Source: Fasciolopsis buskii (lineage: Eukaryota > Platyhelminthes > Trematoda > Plagiorchiida > Fasciolidae). Taken from it: DNA of 64,000 nucleotides. The notes below the pieces were generated by a model. It made no database searches, was not told the DNA's origin, and was given only the letters and a program-made list of their open reading frames with translations. This document shows, piece by piece, positions 1-11,889 of this stretch; position 1 is the first letter of the stretch; every line of letters starts with the position of its first letter. A program made the position numbers and the translations under genes. The stretch is from positions 1-64,000 of the forward strand of contig LUCM01002247.1 of NCBI GenBank assembly GCA_008360955.1, written 5' to 3'.

Positions 1-1059
1 TTCACATTGTGATTTCCACAACTCTGAATTCTCTCTTACTTTCCAAGGCATAATTTGAGTGTAACGTGAGAGACTCCCATGGGGATTCGTACGAAAGAAT
101 GAATGACTGCCTTATGCACATCAGTGGATCCAATTACATTTATGAATCAGTAGTATCCGATCTTCATTTGTTTGTGTGTGAAGATAATCGCCATTACGCA
201 CTAACGCTACAAGCACACGAGCGATCATATCGCAATAAGCTGCTAAGGGCCCGGTTATGTCGAAAACCGCAATCTTAGCGGTCAATATACGTAGAAATGG
301 GTCGTGCATTATTCTTAAAGCGGCTTTCGCTCCACCTCACCGATTAGCCGTACAACGTTCGTGTAACTCAGATGTTCGGACTGATTGTGAGCAAACTACC
401 ACCTGAAACATGGATCTCGTCGGAAACCACTGACATCATATCAAAGAGGTGATGCACGTGGTAGCAGGTTTCACTTGCTATCCTAGAGTCGATGTTCATC
501 AAAAATGCTGGCTCTCGCACTGTAATCGGACGATTAAGATACAACAACACTTACAAAATCTGGTTATAGAAACCTTAAGAAGGGTCATGAGGACTGGTGA
601 GTCAACGTCGCCAAAGAAATGGAGGTAGCAGCTGCTTCAAGTAATAGTCAAAGATGGTACAAGCTTACACACGACAACAGCGAGCGGGAAACTTCGGTTA
701 GTGAAACGAAGTATGACAGGACATGGCTTATTCATACGGAACACCAAAGACTCGGCCGTTTGGCGGAATAGATCAAGAAAAAGTACAGTTCGTCGCTCAC
801 TTAAGTAGTCAAAGGAGGGCAGCACACATATATCCCAAAATCGAGCGACGAATGTTAGAATGAAACACGTGCTGTGTCACGATGCGCTCAGCATTGTTAC
901 GTAGCTACGAGACAGAGTTTGTATGCTTGACGCGTTCGCTTGCAGATTTCTCACTATTCACGTTTGCGTAACATTCGCTAAAACTGGATTGGATGATCAC
1001 ACGAGCGGTGCTGAAGTCAGAAATGCAATGTTGAGTACCGGTGTGGGGCATGTGGTGAC

Positions 1060-1345
1060 TAGGTTAGAAGGCTTCCTTGATTGGGTCGTGTGGTAACCAC
1101 AAGTCGAAAATGACGTTTTCCGTTGCGTGGGCCAACTAAACTGCACGATGCAGTCCACTGTTTATGCAATCCATACTCTGCCGTCCCCTATAATTTAACA
1201 ATGGTGCAGACTTCGATGTTAAAACAAACAGCCTGAGCATATTTTTCAGCTAGGACCACGTTTCTGACTCGTATAACAGGACGGATCTTATCGTTGCAGT
1301 GAAAACCCGATCTCCGACAGATAATCGGATGTCGCGCTGACGGAA
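1060..1345 (-). mobile_element. RTE-III retrotransposon fragment, RT C-terminal end
   Basis: The minus strand reads RQRDIRLSVGDRVFTATIRS and LLYESETW, the fingerprint of the region after the RT domain of RTE-type non-LTR elements (IKGRVY-AAVRSVLLYGSETW). Stops and indels show decay. A related copy lies at 25190-25660. The remaining DNA of 1-1757 shows nothing I recognise. Confidence 0.6.
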
Positions 1346-1757
1346 GGCATATCAAAATTTGAAAAATGCCAGTAGTTCCTTTTGCATGCGGTGAGATAAC
1401 TCATCCGACTTACGACCATCACGAGACGCAATTACAAAAAGTATGCACTTTGTCCAGTTGCGCCATGACAAGAGCAAGATACGGCTTTGAACCAACCCAG
1501 TGCTATAACTGCATTTCTCACTCTGGGCAAGTACAACTCTAATTAGCAAGTCGTTTCGATGCATCGGCTAGATTAGCGATCTAAGCATCAAACTTAGTGG
1601 CCGCAAAGCTTTTCAAACTGTCAACCTGAGCTATGAAACATACTAATATTCAAAACCGTTGAAAAGGTTACGCTCAGTGTGTCAAGCGAAATGGGCAATC
1701 AACGCGTAGATATGAGACAAAAGTAAAATTAGAAATGAGTAAGAATAGTTCACTGAC

Positions 1758-1875
1758 TTGTAGCTTCATTATTGCTAACAACAGCTGCTTGCCGATGACG
1801 ATTCCACAGTTCTGCGCAGTTCTGCAAATCCACGGTGATTGAGTTGCAGTTAAAGGCGGAAGCCAGCCCGTTGAG
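1758..1875 (-). CDS. EPG5: EPG5 exon 16 (last exon seen)
   Basis: The exon follows a strong acceptor (CTCTATTCTGCCTGCAG), phase 0. It encodes LNGLASAFNCNSITVDLQ, then NCAELWNRHRQAAVV, comparable to human MQNQQDLWMEYLNMER just after the YDIHRL block. The donor is taken as ACAA|GTCAGT (phase 1), a weak site. Later exons should lie to the left; none could be identified with confidence in 1-1757. Confidence 0.62.
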
Positions 1876-2309
1876 CTGCAGGCAGAATAGAGATAGTGTC
1901 AGCAAGAAACTAAGAACGCATAAGAAGGATTTAAATGGAATGGGAATAGTTGTTATCACGAAGTCCTATAGCTACATAGGACATAATCAAAATTTATTTC
2001 AAATCTCTCACGAGATCGCTTTGTGACACACATACTAGAATGATGGGAATACAACCTTTGGACTGTGGACATCTCGAACGAGTTGTACATGACCACTTTG
2101 GACTGAAATAGAAGACCCGGATCTGAGACTGGATAATGGTCACTCCACGAAGCAAAAGTAAAGCTTCACACTGCTTCGGAAACCGCATTGGCATGGTTTT
2201 CGAAAGACAGTAAGCACTGCATGAGACGTGTGAAAGACCATGCCGAATAAGGCCATCGCAGCTTAGGGATGCTCGGTTTTCCTATATAAATGACAAAAAG
2301 TAGACGGTA

Positions 2310-2490
2310 AATCGCTGTAGCTCGGCTGGTTACCACACTTGAGCTAGTGAGACCTTACGTAGTTCCACGCCACGTCAAGTTTCAGGAAAAGGATGCAGGT
2401 TACACTTCCTGCCCCAGCATAGTGGACCCTAACGGCTATGGTACATGCCCCTTCCACTCCACCTATGCGCAGTGTGTGAAATAAAAAAAA
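2310..2490 (+). mobile_element. SINE fragment (body of the 44.7-kb family)
   Basis: The sequence shares blocks with 44735-44885: ggttaccacacttgagctag, tgagaccttacgt, and ccctaacggctatggtacatg. It ends in an A-rich tail (ataaaaaaaa). The tRNA-like head is missing or decayed here. It lies in the intron between EPG5 exons 15 and 16. Confidence 0.6.
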
Positions 2491-2760
2491 TTTAGTCAAT
2501 TAAGTTACCAATTTCATACACCAAACATTGTGTCTTTCCAGGTCATTTCTTTCACTCAGTGTAAAGCGATTTCAAGGAGTGACGTGATCTTTTTTATTTC
2601 TCTCATGCTCAGCGTTAGGGATTCTGATCTGTACAAGAATGGCTGAAGTATCGCAGCTTACATTTGACCGGCGGTCAAGCACCAAACGATTAACCCACTC
2701 TGAAAACGGATAAGGCTCTCCAGATTTAGACTTATCTCTTGTGAATGTTGTGACGCATAC

Positions 2761-2815
2761 GACTTTCAGCAAAGCACTTAGCCTGTGATTGTCGTAATAT
2801 TTTGGTAAGTAAATA
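2761..2815 (-). CDS. EPG5: EPG5 exon 15
   Basis: This small exon (55 nt) encodes IYLPKYYDNHRLSALLKV, nearly the human signature PSLPKHYDIHRLAKVM. The acceptor is ATGTTCAG (phase 2) and the donor GTC|GTATGC (phase 0). The match is short but distinctive, and the exon lies in the correct order. Confidence 0.8.
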
Positions 2816-2864
2816 CTGAACATTCGTGTAGTGAACAGATCCAGAACAGAACATATTTGGGAAA

Positions 2865-4340
2865 TTATTCACGCGCCGTTTGGCCCCGATTCGCGAGAGT
2901 AATATCCGCGAACAACAGGCCAGATTTTGGCCAGGTTAAGGTTGTATAACCAGATATTCCTTCTTCGACAGATACTCGAAACGCGCCACACGCACCGGCG
3001 CCCTACCATCGTAGGCGCCCTCGACTTGAAAGGTGCTTTCGACTCCGTGGATCAACCAGCACTACTCAGTGCTTTCTCCTGGAAGGGTACGCAAACGAAG
3101 TTTGTGGACCTGTTGCGAGTATTGTACTCGCGTGCGTATAGTCGCGTTAGGGTATACTGTCACGTTCATTCGAAACGACTAGTGGCGTTCGACAGGGGAT
3201 GTCCCATCTCTCCATTCTTGTTCAACTTCGTCATGGACGAGGTGATGGAAGATGCCTTAGGAATCGAACTGGTAAACAGAGGAAAGCTATGCGACCTAGA
3301 TTACGCAGACGACGTCGTGTGTCTGTTCGAGTCTGCGGACCATGCACAACGGGCACTAGATAGACTGTCGAGATCGGTTGCTCGGTTCGGCATGTGCTTT
3401 GCACCTTCAAAGTGCAAAGTACTGTTACAGGACTGGACGACAGCAGCGCCGAACTTGATACTGGATGGAGAGGAAATAACAATGGTGGAACGTTTCACCT
3501 ACCTTGGTAGCTTCGTGTCCAACAATGGTACCTCGGGATTGGAGGTAAGTATGCGTATATCCAAGGCTCGGGCAGCTTACGCTGGATTGAAGCACCTGTG
3601 GCGTCGGCCTGATATTTCACTGAAGTTGAAAAGTCGTGTGTACTGTGCTGCAGTGCATTCAGTTTAGTTCTGTTTTACGGTTGCGAGACGTGGAGTATGC
3701 GTGTGGGCGATGTTCGTCGGTTGGAGGTTTTCGACAACCGATGTTTACGTAGCATGGCTAGGATTGGATGGAGTGACCGGGTGAGTAATATTGAGGTTAG
3801 GAATCTGGTATTGGGTGCCACTTCTGAAAGTAGCTTGTTTCAGCGTATGAAACTTAGTAGACTACGCTGGTTGGGTCACGTGTTGCGTATGACGAACACT
3901 CGTCTACCATACCGTGTCTTATTTTGTGTTCCTCCTAAGGAATGGAAGAAGCCATGTGGAGGCCAACAGATGACGCGGCAACGTGGGATGAGAAAATGTA
4001 CAGCGAAGTTAGGTAAAGTAGGTGTCTCACGACTTCGTGGTAGGGGTCCGAAAGACTTGTCGACTTGCTGGCTGGAGACACTAAAGGATATCGCAGTCAA
4101 CCGTGAACAGTGGCGATCGCGTCGTCATTTTCTATCGAATCAGAATGATTGAAAGCATGTGCGTTTGTGCAGTAAGGCTGTGTTCCGTGTGTTGGCTGCA
4201 GCAGCATCTTATCTTTTGCCGCCTGTGTAGGTCCACTCCCTGTTTCCCTTTGATATTCACTCTTTTTACATAAACGTGTAACTCTGGGGAAAGGCAGCGG
4301 TCAGTGAGGCTTGCCTTGCTGTTTACCACTGAACGATGAT
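2865..4340 (+). mobile_element. RTE-I retrotransposon copy, 5'-truncated RT to 3' end
   Basis: This non-LTR reverse transcriptase fragment contains FDLKGAFDSV-like LDLKGAFDSVDQPALLSA, FNFVMDEVMEDALG, DYADDVVCLFESADHAQRA (the YADD catalytic box), then RFGMCFAPSKCKVLLQDW, FTYLGSFVSNNG, and after a frameshift near 3667 RRLEVFDNRCLRSMARIGWS, LRWLGHVLRM and VNREQWRSRR. The 3' UTR ends at a GATGATGATGAA tail, typical of RTE elements. The start is truncated inside the RT (APIRESNIREQQA). A stop and frameshifts make it inactive. It is inserted in an EPG5 intron, antisense to the gene. Confidence 0.88.
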
Positions 4341-4342
4341 GA

Positions 4343-5990
4343 TGAACCAACTAAGAGCTTGGTATGGCTCTCTATTATATTCAACATATCTCTTCTCTCT
4401 CCAACTAAATCACTTCCTCCACTCCACCTAAACATAGTGCCTTCAATGTGCGCACTCTCATGCAGGCTAACAAACAGGCGGATTTGGCATTAATAAATCT
4501 CCCTTTTCGTTGATGTCTGCTGCTTCAGGGAAACATTAATTCAGGATTTGAGTACTGTAACTTAGCTAATTGGCCTAATGTCTCGTCAACGAATTTCCTG
4601 CACATCTCAGGAAACGAAACAGCCCGCGCTGTGCGTCAACGCCGTGTAGGAGTAGTCTGAAACGGCCTTTCCGGTTTGGATCTCGGTTAACAGTCGCTTG
4701 AGCGCCGTGAGAAGGCAGGGATCAGTCGGCGTCCGAAAAGATAGTTGGATTATGCGCAGTTCATTTGTCACCTCGGCATACGCTCCAACAGAATACAGCG
4801 CTGACATGCAAAAAGACCAGTTTTATGATGAACTCGTCACTCGTGTTCGGAAGAGCAAAGGCTCTGACATTGTAGTGATAGCAGATGATTTCAATGCACA
4901 AGTTAAAACACTTAGTGTACCGGAAGCCTCTTTAGGTAGATGCTGCATCTTGCCTCCTAAGCGAACAGAAAACCCGGACACGCTTCTTCATTTGTGTGCC
5001 GACAATAATTCATGCATGTCTAGCACGAATTTCCGACACACTTCGCGCCGCACAGCGACATGGCGCCCAACTCGATGGGTAATCACAGTCAGATTGGCCA
5101 TATTGCAGTAAACTGCAAGACAAACTCTCAAGACCTGTTGCTCGGTTTGGCATGTGCTTTGCACCTCCAAAGTGTAAAGTGCTGTCACAGGACTGAACGA
5201 CAGTAGTCCCGAACTTGATGCTGAATGAAGAGGAACCAACGATTGTGAACCGTTTCACTTACCTTGATAGCCACATGTCGAACCATGGTAGTTCGGCACT
5301 AGAGATAAACATGCGTATATCCAAGGCTCGAGCAGCTGACGCCGAACTGAAACACTTGTGGCGTCGGTCTGATATTTCACCGAAGTTGAAAGGTCGTGTG
5401 TCCTGTGCCGCAGTGCACTCAGTTTTGTTTTATGGTTAAGAGATATGGAGTATGCGTGTTCGGGACGTTCGTCGCTTGGAGGTTTTAGACCACTGATTTC
5501 TACGTAGTACCGCTAGCACTGGATGGAGTGACCGAGTGAGTAATGTTGAGGTAAGGAATCTAGTACTCAGCGCCAATTCTGAGAATACTTGGAAGTCGGC
5601 AGACGACGTGGCAGTGTGGAGTGAGAAAATTTACAGCGAACTTAGGTAAAGTAAATATCCCGCGTCTTCGTGGTTGGGGTTCGAAAGACTTGTCAGCTAG
5701 CTGGCTGAAGACGCTGAAGGATATGGCATTGAATCGCGAACAGTGGCGATCGAATTATCAATTTCTATCGAATAAGAATGGTTGAACGAGTGCGTTTGTA
5801 CAGTTAGACTGTGTTCCGTGTGTTGGCTACTATAGCGGAGTCTTATCTTTTCCCACCTTTGTAGATCTACTCCCCGTTCACCTTGGATATTCACTCTTTT
5901 TATAGAAACACGTGACCTTAGGGAAAAGACATCGGTTTGTGAGGCTCTGCTTGCTCTTTAACGCTGTAAGTTTATGATGGTGGTCAGATT
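4343..5990 (+). mobile_element. RTE-I, RT-core-deleted derivative, copy 1
   Basis: The copy begins with the endonuclease N-terminus (FNVRTLMQANKQADLALINL) near 4437, followed by the endonuclease C-terminal half (SSFVTSAYAPTEYSADMQKD, GSDIVVIADDFNAQ, NTNFRHTSRRTATW-like SSTNFRHTSRRTATWRPTR) to about 5110. It then jumps directly to the post-YADD part of RT (VARFGMCFAPPKCKVLSQD) and on to the 3' end at about 5970. The catalytic RT core is absent. Compared with copies 2 and 3 it also lacks 292 bp of linker, between 5113 and 5114. Confidence 0.85.
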
Positions 5991-6350
5991 ATCTTTTGGC
6001 TTCAAGGTGGATCCGCCTAATTGATTTAAAACCAAAGGAAATTACTTTTGATCCGTCATCGGCTTCCCAGTAAATATGGCGTAAAACGTTCATCGTTTGT
6101 ATTAATCCCACTCCGGTAGATTCCTTCCGAACTAGCTTCTTCGCTGAACCTGAAATTAGACGCCTTGCCAGCGGCCCGCACTAGAATCACGTAAATCTAA
6201 TCGTCAGTAGTCGTTTTTCTTTTGAATTGTGCGCTTCATGCCGTACGCAGCTACACCCGTGTACAGTGCTAATCAGAGATACTTGCATCAAGTAACCCTT
6301 AGAATATCAATTTATGCAATTATGCTGGTGCAATCCATCCATATTTGCGA
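4343..6350 (+). repeat. segmental duplication block, inverted partner at 22240-24540
   Basis: The whole block, including about 380 bp of flanking DNA at 5975-6350 with no recognised element, reappears reverse-complemented at 22240-24540. By eye the two are almost identical. Its left edge abuts the tail of the RTE-I copy ending at 4340; its right edge abuts the truncated RTE-I 3' end starting at 6351. Shared flanks mark DNA-level duplication, not retrotransposition. Confidence 0.85.
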
Positions 6351-6665
6351 ACCCGCGTCTTCGTGGTTGGGGTTCGAAAGAGTTGTCAGCTAGCTGGCTG
6401 AAGACGCTGAAGGATATGGCATTGAATCGCGAACAGTGGCGATCCAATTATCAATTTCTATCGAATCAGAATGATTGAAATAGCGCGTTTGTGAAGTGTA
6501 TTGTTTACTGCAGCATTCTAATCCTTTCTTGCCTGTGTACATGGACTCCGTATTCCCTTGGGATATTGACTCTTTTCATAGAAACATGTGAACTTGAGGA
6601 GAATACATCGGTTTGTGAGGCTCTGCTTGGTGTTTAACGCTGGAGGATGATGATGTTGATGATGT
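6351..6665 (+). mobile_element. RTE-I 3' end, severely 5'-truncated
   Basis: The sequence begins in the last codons of the ORF (RVFVVGVRKSCQLAG frame; cgtcttcgtggttggggttcg), runs through the 3' UTR and ends in ggaggatgatgatgttgatgatg. It is a third variant of the RTE-I tail. The remaining intron to 7203 shows nothing recognisable. Confidence 0.8.
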
Positions 6666-7203
6666 AGCTCGATGGCAATGTACCGAGGTCGGTTGCAAAA
6701 TCACGAATGTTTGCGCCCAGTATGATTTCAGCGTTGGTGTGAAAGCCTATCTGTTGTCATCATTGGATGTTCCCTAGACCTCGATTCGTCTTAGACGTCT
6801 CCAAAATCGGCTTATTTGGCTAGTTTCTAGCACCGAACAAATTCACTGGCCACTTTGTCTTTTGCCCCCCCTTCTTTTACGTATCACCGTTATGGCGGCG
6901 CCTGCATTACACTTTGATACAACTCTGTTTGCTCTCTCGATGTTCGTTGATATATGCATTGTTATTTGATGTCATCAACCTCAATTTGTCTCTAACTGGA
7001 CCTGTTTTTGTTCCACGTACCATTCAAATAGCTCCAAACACGAAATCACTAATGATAGCACCGGAAAAGGCTTGAACAGGGCTCCAGACAGTCTGTGAAC
7101 AGCTGTTTTTTACTACACAAAATTATTTACAATGAAAGAGGTATGCTTCACGATAAACGAAACGGGCTAAGATGGCCGACGGTTTAGCAGATCACGTGCT
7201 TAC

Positions 7204-7321
7204 CACTTCATTCTGTGTGGTCAAACGGAGAGTGAGTAAGCGACTGTTTGTCTCCATAGGAGCGTTCCGCGAAAATGATTGTTGAAAACCACCGAGCAAC
7301 TCCAGAACCAGTCTCAAAATC
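7204..7321 (-). CDS. EPG5: EPG5 exon 14
   Basis: The exon is 118 nt with an excellent acceptor (TTTCTGTTTTTTTTCCAG) and donor GTG|GTAAGC. In phase 2 from exon 13 it reads ILRLVLELLGGFQQSF, then a polar stretch and LLTLRLTTQNEV. The first part resembles a helix before the conserved YDxHRL block of the family. It ends in phase 0, which does not match the phase-2 start of exon 15, so a small exon is probably missing between them. Confidence 0.62.
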
Positions 7322-7449
7322 CTGGAAAAAAAACAGAAACCAGATAAATTTGCACGCAATATATCTACTTTGAGATCTTTCACCAAATGGGCACGCTTTC
7401 CTACTCGTCGATTGCCCTCTACTGTCCAAACACTTCAGTTTGGTTGGCA

Positions 7450-7990
7450 ATGGGCGTCTGGGACTTTTAAATGATCACTAACTGTGGAAATGACTGTGTG
7501 TCAAATAGCTGAGGAAATCCTACGCAATGCCTCCTCGTGACGGCGGGGTTCTCACCAAAGTGTAAGGACGAAGGTGTATTCCCGGAGCTCTTTACCGGAT
7601 TGGCTGATATCCAGTCTAGATATGGCTAAACCCTGGTTCGGAACCACCAAAGGGCGGCGCACAAACCACAAAGCACCATATTCATCGATATCTGCGGGGA
7701 AGGGGTGTACTCGACACTGAGGATGTCTAGCCTCGTCTGAAGAGTGTGTGAACTGAACAGTCAGTCACTGTTCACTGGTGGGTCATAAGGCCTTCTAATC
7801 ATCCTAACGCTTTGTAGGTTAGTTCGTCTGGTCAAAGCCTCGGACTTCGGTCCCTTCGATCAACATTAAACTTCGGTTTGGATAACCGGGAACCATGGGT
7901 CCCCATGTGTAGCCGATGATTTGGAGATGGAGGATAAAGAAGCTATCACGTGGTGAACCATACATTGTTTCTCTCTCTTCAGCCTTCCCA
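7450..7990. other. intron stretch, possible old repeat
   Basis: The sequence is relatively GC-rich with phrases such as gtgggtcataaggccttctaatcatcc and aaccgggaaccatgggtcc that look repeat-derived. No coding homology or second copy in this window could be established. Confidence 0.25.
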
Positions 7991-8213
7991 TTTCACAGTT
8001 CTGATTTCACATGATCTATAAAGAGTTGAACTAATGTGTTTATATACCTTGTTCATATAATTTCAACGGACGATAAGAAATGCCCAAATGTCATCAACAG
8101 AATAGAACACAGCAGATCAAAAAGTGTTAGCTCTGGAGATAGCGCAAACAAAAAAGTGAGTAATGATTTACAACCTGACATAATCGAATGAAAATGGACC
8201 CGGGGTAGCTTAC

Positions 8214-8335
8214 CGTGATAGACTAGGAGTGGAATTGACAGCCGGACTAGTTAGATCATTTTTACTTTGAAATATGGATAATGCCAAACGCAGTTTCTCG
8301 ATGAGAATTGTCAATAGGGATCTCGTTTCATCAAG
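8214..8335 (-). CDS. EPG5: EPG5 exon 13
   Basis: The exon is 122 nt, with acceptor AATCAG in phase 0 and donor CACG|GTAAGC in phase 2. It encodes LDETRSLLTILIEKLRLALS and a short hydrophilic tail ending STPSLS. Its counterpart in human EPG5 is the helix INLLKEMKRRLTEVADF. The acceptor lacks a strong pyrimidine tract; it is chosen for phase agreement with exon 12. Confidence 0.68.
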
Positions 8336-8375
8336 CTGATTCGAACTGGTTCCGAGGAAGGCAGATTCAGATGAT

Positions 8376-9360
8376 GTGCAGCCAAGATTACAAAATGACC
8401 ACGGCAAACAGTGTAGAAGAAGCAGTCCAGCGGGAAAATTCGAAAATCTAAGAAGGCACCGGGAAGTGAATGTAAAAAAATTTTACGATCGAATGCGCCA
8501 GTTTAACCTGATGTCACTAAGCTCTACGCGCTCCAATGGATGGATTCTCAAATTTGGCATAACAACCTAAGATGTAAAATTATGAAATACGGCCATATGT
8601 CAACTTAATAGACAACACCTTTATTACGTGAAAATCTTTTCGGGATAAAAGAGCAAACGGGGAAGATATGGAAACATTGGGATTGTGTAGAGGGCGTAGA
8701 TACAACGATCATGATTTCGTCATATAGATGATGAGTGTTTCTGGACGCCATGGTAGGTCCATAATCAAAAGATTTGAAAAACTGGAAACCACGATCGATA
8801 GTAGCGGGGAAACACATCAAGTTACCAAAAATGTGATTCGGTACTGGGTCGAGCGACAGAGACTACTGACCACCGTGAAAACGGACCTCTGATCTTTAAC
8901 TATCAACAGCTTGCCATAGAAAATCACGCGAGACTGCTTTCGTGTGTGCGTAATGTGTGCCTCAAGCTTACAGACGCGTCGAGTTGATTTCACTAGAAAG
9001 GCTAACCCTTGAGAAATTAAAACACGGAACTAAGAGGGCTTCGTGTCTCCAAAATACGTCTTTTATTGAAGCAAAATACCAAATACAAGGGTGCAAAGAT
9101 TTGCAACCAGAGCATCATCAAAATGGATTTCTTACATAATTCGATGAGAAACACCGTGATCAGGATTCAAAAACAGTGACGTTAAGGAAGAGTTATCATG
9201 CAAAGGAGTATAGCTCGCCAGTTAGTGCAGAACTTGTCACTACAATCGCTACGTATTCATTTGCTATAGTAATGAAATTGACTGGAAATTTAACCTCTGC
9301 GGCAAGACAGAATGAACGAACAGCAACTGAGAACTGGCGTGACGGTAATCAACCATGACC
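8376..9360 (+). other. intron stretch with short unrecognised ORFs
   Basis: Three ORFs of 60-64 codons lie on the plus strand (8376-8570, 8957-9139, 9176-9358). None resembles a known domain, and intervening frames carry many stops. No function is proposed. Confidence 0.2.
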
Positions 9361-9419
9361 GTGAAAAACAAAGGCACTCCAAGACCGCACATGAAAACCT
9401 CTGAGGTGGGTTAATTCAC

Positions 9420-9660
9420 TGTGCCGTGCAAGTAGATTGTGAACGATTTACCATTAGACGACTGATAAGGAATGTCGGTCTACGGAAGCCAAACGTAAGC
9501 GGGATGATTAAGGAATTTGACTTCACAGATTCACTTTCAGGAACGTCCGCTGGTGCACTGTGCAGAGCACTGGAGAGCAGTCTAATTGACCTACAACCAC
9601 AATGAGTCATCCATTTCTGCCTGCAAGTGAACCAATCCAGGTGGATGTTGTTTTCAAATC
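9420..9660 (+). mobile_element. RTE-III 5' or linker fragment
   Basis: The block ending gcaagtgaaccaatccaggtggatg reappears in similar form at 10860-10910 (catgtgaaccaatacaggtggat) and around 31440 (gcttgcatgtgtaacagtgcagac). It is probably the region just before the RT of the RTE-III family. It is heavily decayed. Confidence 0.4.
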
Positions 9661-10290
9661 TTGTTTATCGCGGTCGCTAACTCTAGCACCTTCAGTTGGT
9701 CCTCTCTGTTCTCGTTCAATCCCATCCTGATTAATCAAGAGAGAATTACTAAGCAGTCTCTAGTTGCTGAACATGACAGGCTTTTTGTTCATTTGTCACA
9801 ATAAAATAGTTTGCATAAGTCCATACAGGATGGAGCTGATAAGTCGATTTTATCCCATCTAACGGGCTCACTGTCTATCCTTTCGTTCTCATAACGAATG
9901 CCACTCCCACTCCCTTCGCTGAGCAATCACGAATCGGACGACTTTCAATCAGTCCGCGTAGTAGGTGAATAGCTGACTCCGTACTTCCCTTCGGGCTTGA
10001 GGTTGGGCCGATTCCAAGCTAACGCGACGTCAGAGGAACTCGGTGGTCAGATCTGTTCCAAGTGTAGTCTGAATTCACCTCTGTATGACCCATCGCACTA
10101 AAGCAAAGTGGCCTTGCACTTTGGGCATCCGCATGTGGCCTCCCCTTAAATCTTTCCTTTTGTGGCTGTGAGTGGTCTTCCTTCGGTCTTGTGGTTTCGT
10201 GGGAATACTTTCCAATCACGAAACTGTTAACTTTTTTCTCCGAAATCTTTCTCTGTTTTCCCTTCTGGCCATTTTATTCCTATCAAGTTC

Positions 10291-10839
10291 TTACGCTCCG
10301 AAGCTGTTTTCTCGACTGGTTTGCGCGCCTTTCGTCAGAAAAAACGCATGACAGGTACAGTACTTTCCCGGCACTAGGCATCGTCTTTGAGTTCCGTATA
10401 CGTAGATTAATGAAGTCCATATGACGTACGGACAACTGGTCTTGAAATCAGTGCAAATACGAGAATTTTGAATCAACGTTCCATTTTGAGATTCTGTGGC
10501 TACATTCTCGTTTGCTTTACTGTCTTTCATTTCGTTCAAAAGTTCTTTTGTAGGATTTCTGATGTCCAAACACGTACTATCACCCGCAGTTTTACTTTTG
10601 CACTGTTCATTAGAACACTGAATGAGCCGGGACGTTTCGTTTGACTTTCTCAGGAAATATTCCTTCATGTTGTTTAGCGCCATGACAGGATCGTTTCCTT
10701 CCTCGTCGGAACACGGAACATTGGGAATACTGGTACGCAGAAGCCAGACGGAAGCGAGGTGATAAAGGAATCTGAAGAAACATTGATTTAATCTCAGGAG
10801 CACACGTTGCCGCGTCGGGCAGAGCATTGTAGGATGCAA
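10291..10839 (-). other. unassigned 182-codon ORF
   Basis: This is one of the longest ORFs in the window that I cannot assign. Its first third is antisense to RTE-III sequence; the rest (DPVMALNNMKEYFLRKSNET, then KELLNEMKDSKANENVATES) is hydrophilic and has no recognised domain. No splice evidence links it to EPG5, and the flanking exons already agree in phase. Chance is possible. Confidence 0.2.
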
Positions 10840-11847
10840 TTTAGTTAGCCGACAGTCATAGTGGGCCTTCCACTTATCCCTACATGTGAACCAATACAGG
10901 TGGATACCGGATCTCCATCGGAAATGAAAATTATCAGGAACATAGTTTTCTTAAAAGGCATAATGCAGTTGGAACTGTCACCATTCTTCTCCAATGATGG
11001 CGGCCAAGTGCTATCGTGGGAGTCAAAATAAAACTTGTGGGGCTAACCTGGGCAATGGAAGAGAGCCCTAAGGACTGGCATGAATCGGTGATTGTACCGA
11101 TTTACAAGAAGGCTGGTAGATCCCCATATGAAAACCATGGGGAATTAGATAAGTAACCATTGCATCCTAACTGCTCATCTGTTCTAGCCTCCGCCGACTA
11201 TCTAGAACATGCCGCTTCCGTCCCAGTCGTGGTTTCATTGAACGAATTTCACTTTGTAGCATATCTTGGGACATAGGTAAATATTCCGTGGACCTACGAT
11301 TTCTGTCTTTCCTGATTCAAAAGTGACGTTCGATCCAGTCGATCGTGCCGTTACTTGGCTTGTCCGAGAAATCCGTGCCACTCATCCAATCTCTGTATGC
11401 GAACAGCCGAAGCCGAATTCGTGCTTACGGCGATCTTTCACCCAAGTTCAACACGAGAAGTGGTGTTGGCCAGGATTGCTCCCTTTCACCTTTCCATTTT
11501 AACCTTGTCGTTGAGATGATTGTCGAGGTAGCCCTATCTACCCTCAGGTGAGAATAATGGCATTGATATTTGCTCAGACATAAAGGTGTCTGACTTGGAA
11601 TATGCGGACCACGGTGTGCCACTGAGTGAAGACCGAAGTAAGTTGGAGCTTTTCTAGATCCTCTGAACGATAGTTCAGGTACTTTTACGATGCGTTTTGT
11701 ACCTTCAAAAGTAAAATGCTGTTACATGACTAGGTCGGCTCAAAACCGAACCTTGTTCTTGCAAGGGAACAATTGGGTGAAGTGGACAGATATAGTTACT
11801 TGAATAATTGTACCCCACCTAGTGATCGTATATCGGAAGAAGTGCCT

Positions 11848-11889
<42 letters not shown>

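Noticed and set aside
3231..3498. ORFs antisense to the RT at 3.2-3.5 kb
   Set aside because: They are shadows of the conserved RT frame and contain no domain.
11849..11886. CA repeat as Z-DNA or regulatory element
   Set aside because: It lies within a dead retrotransposon and there is no context to support function.
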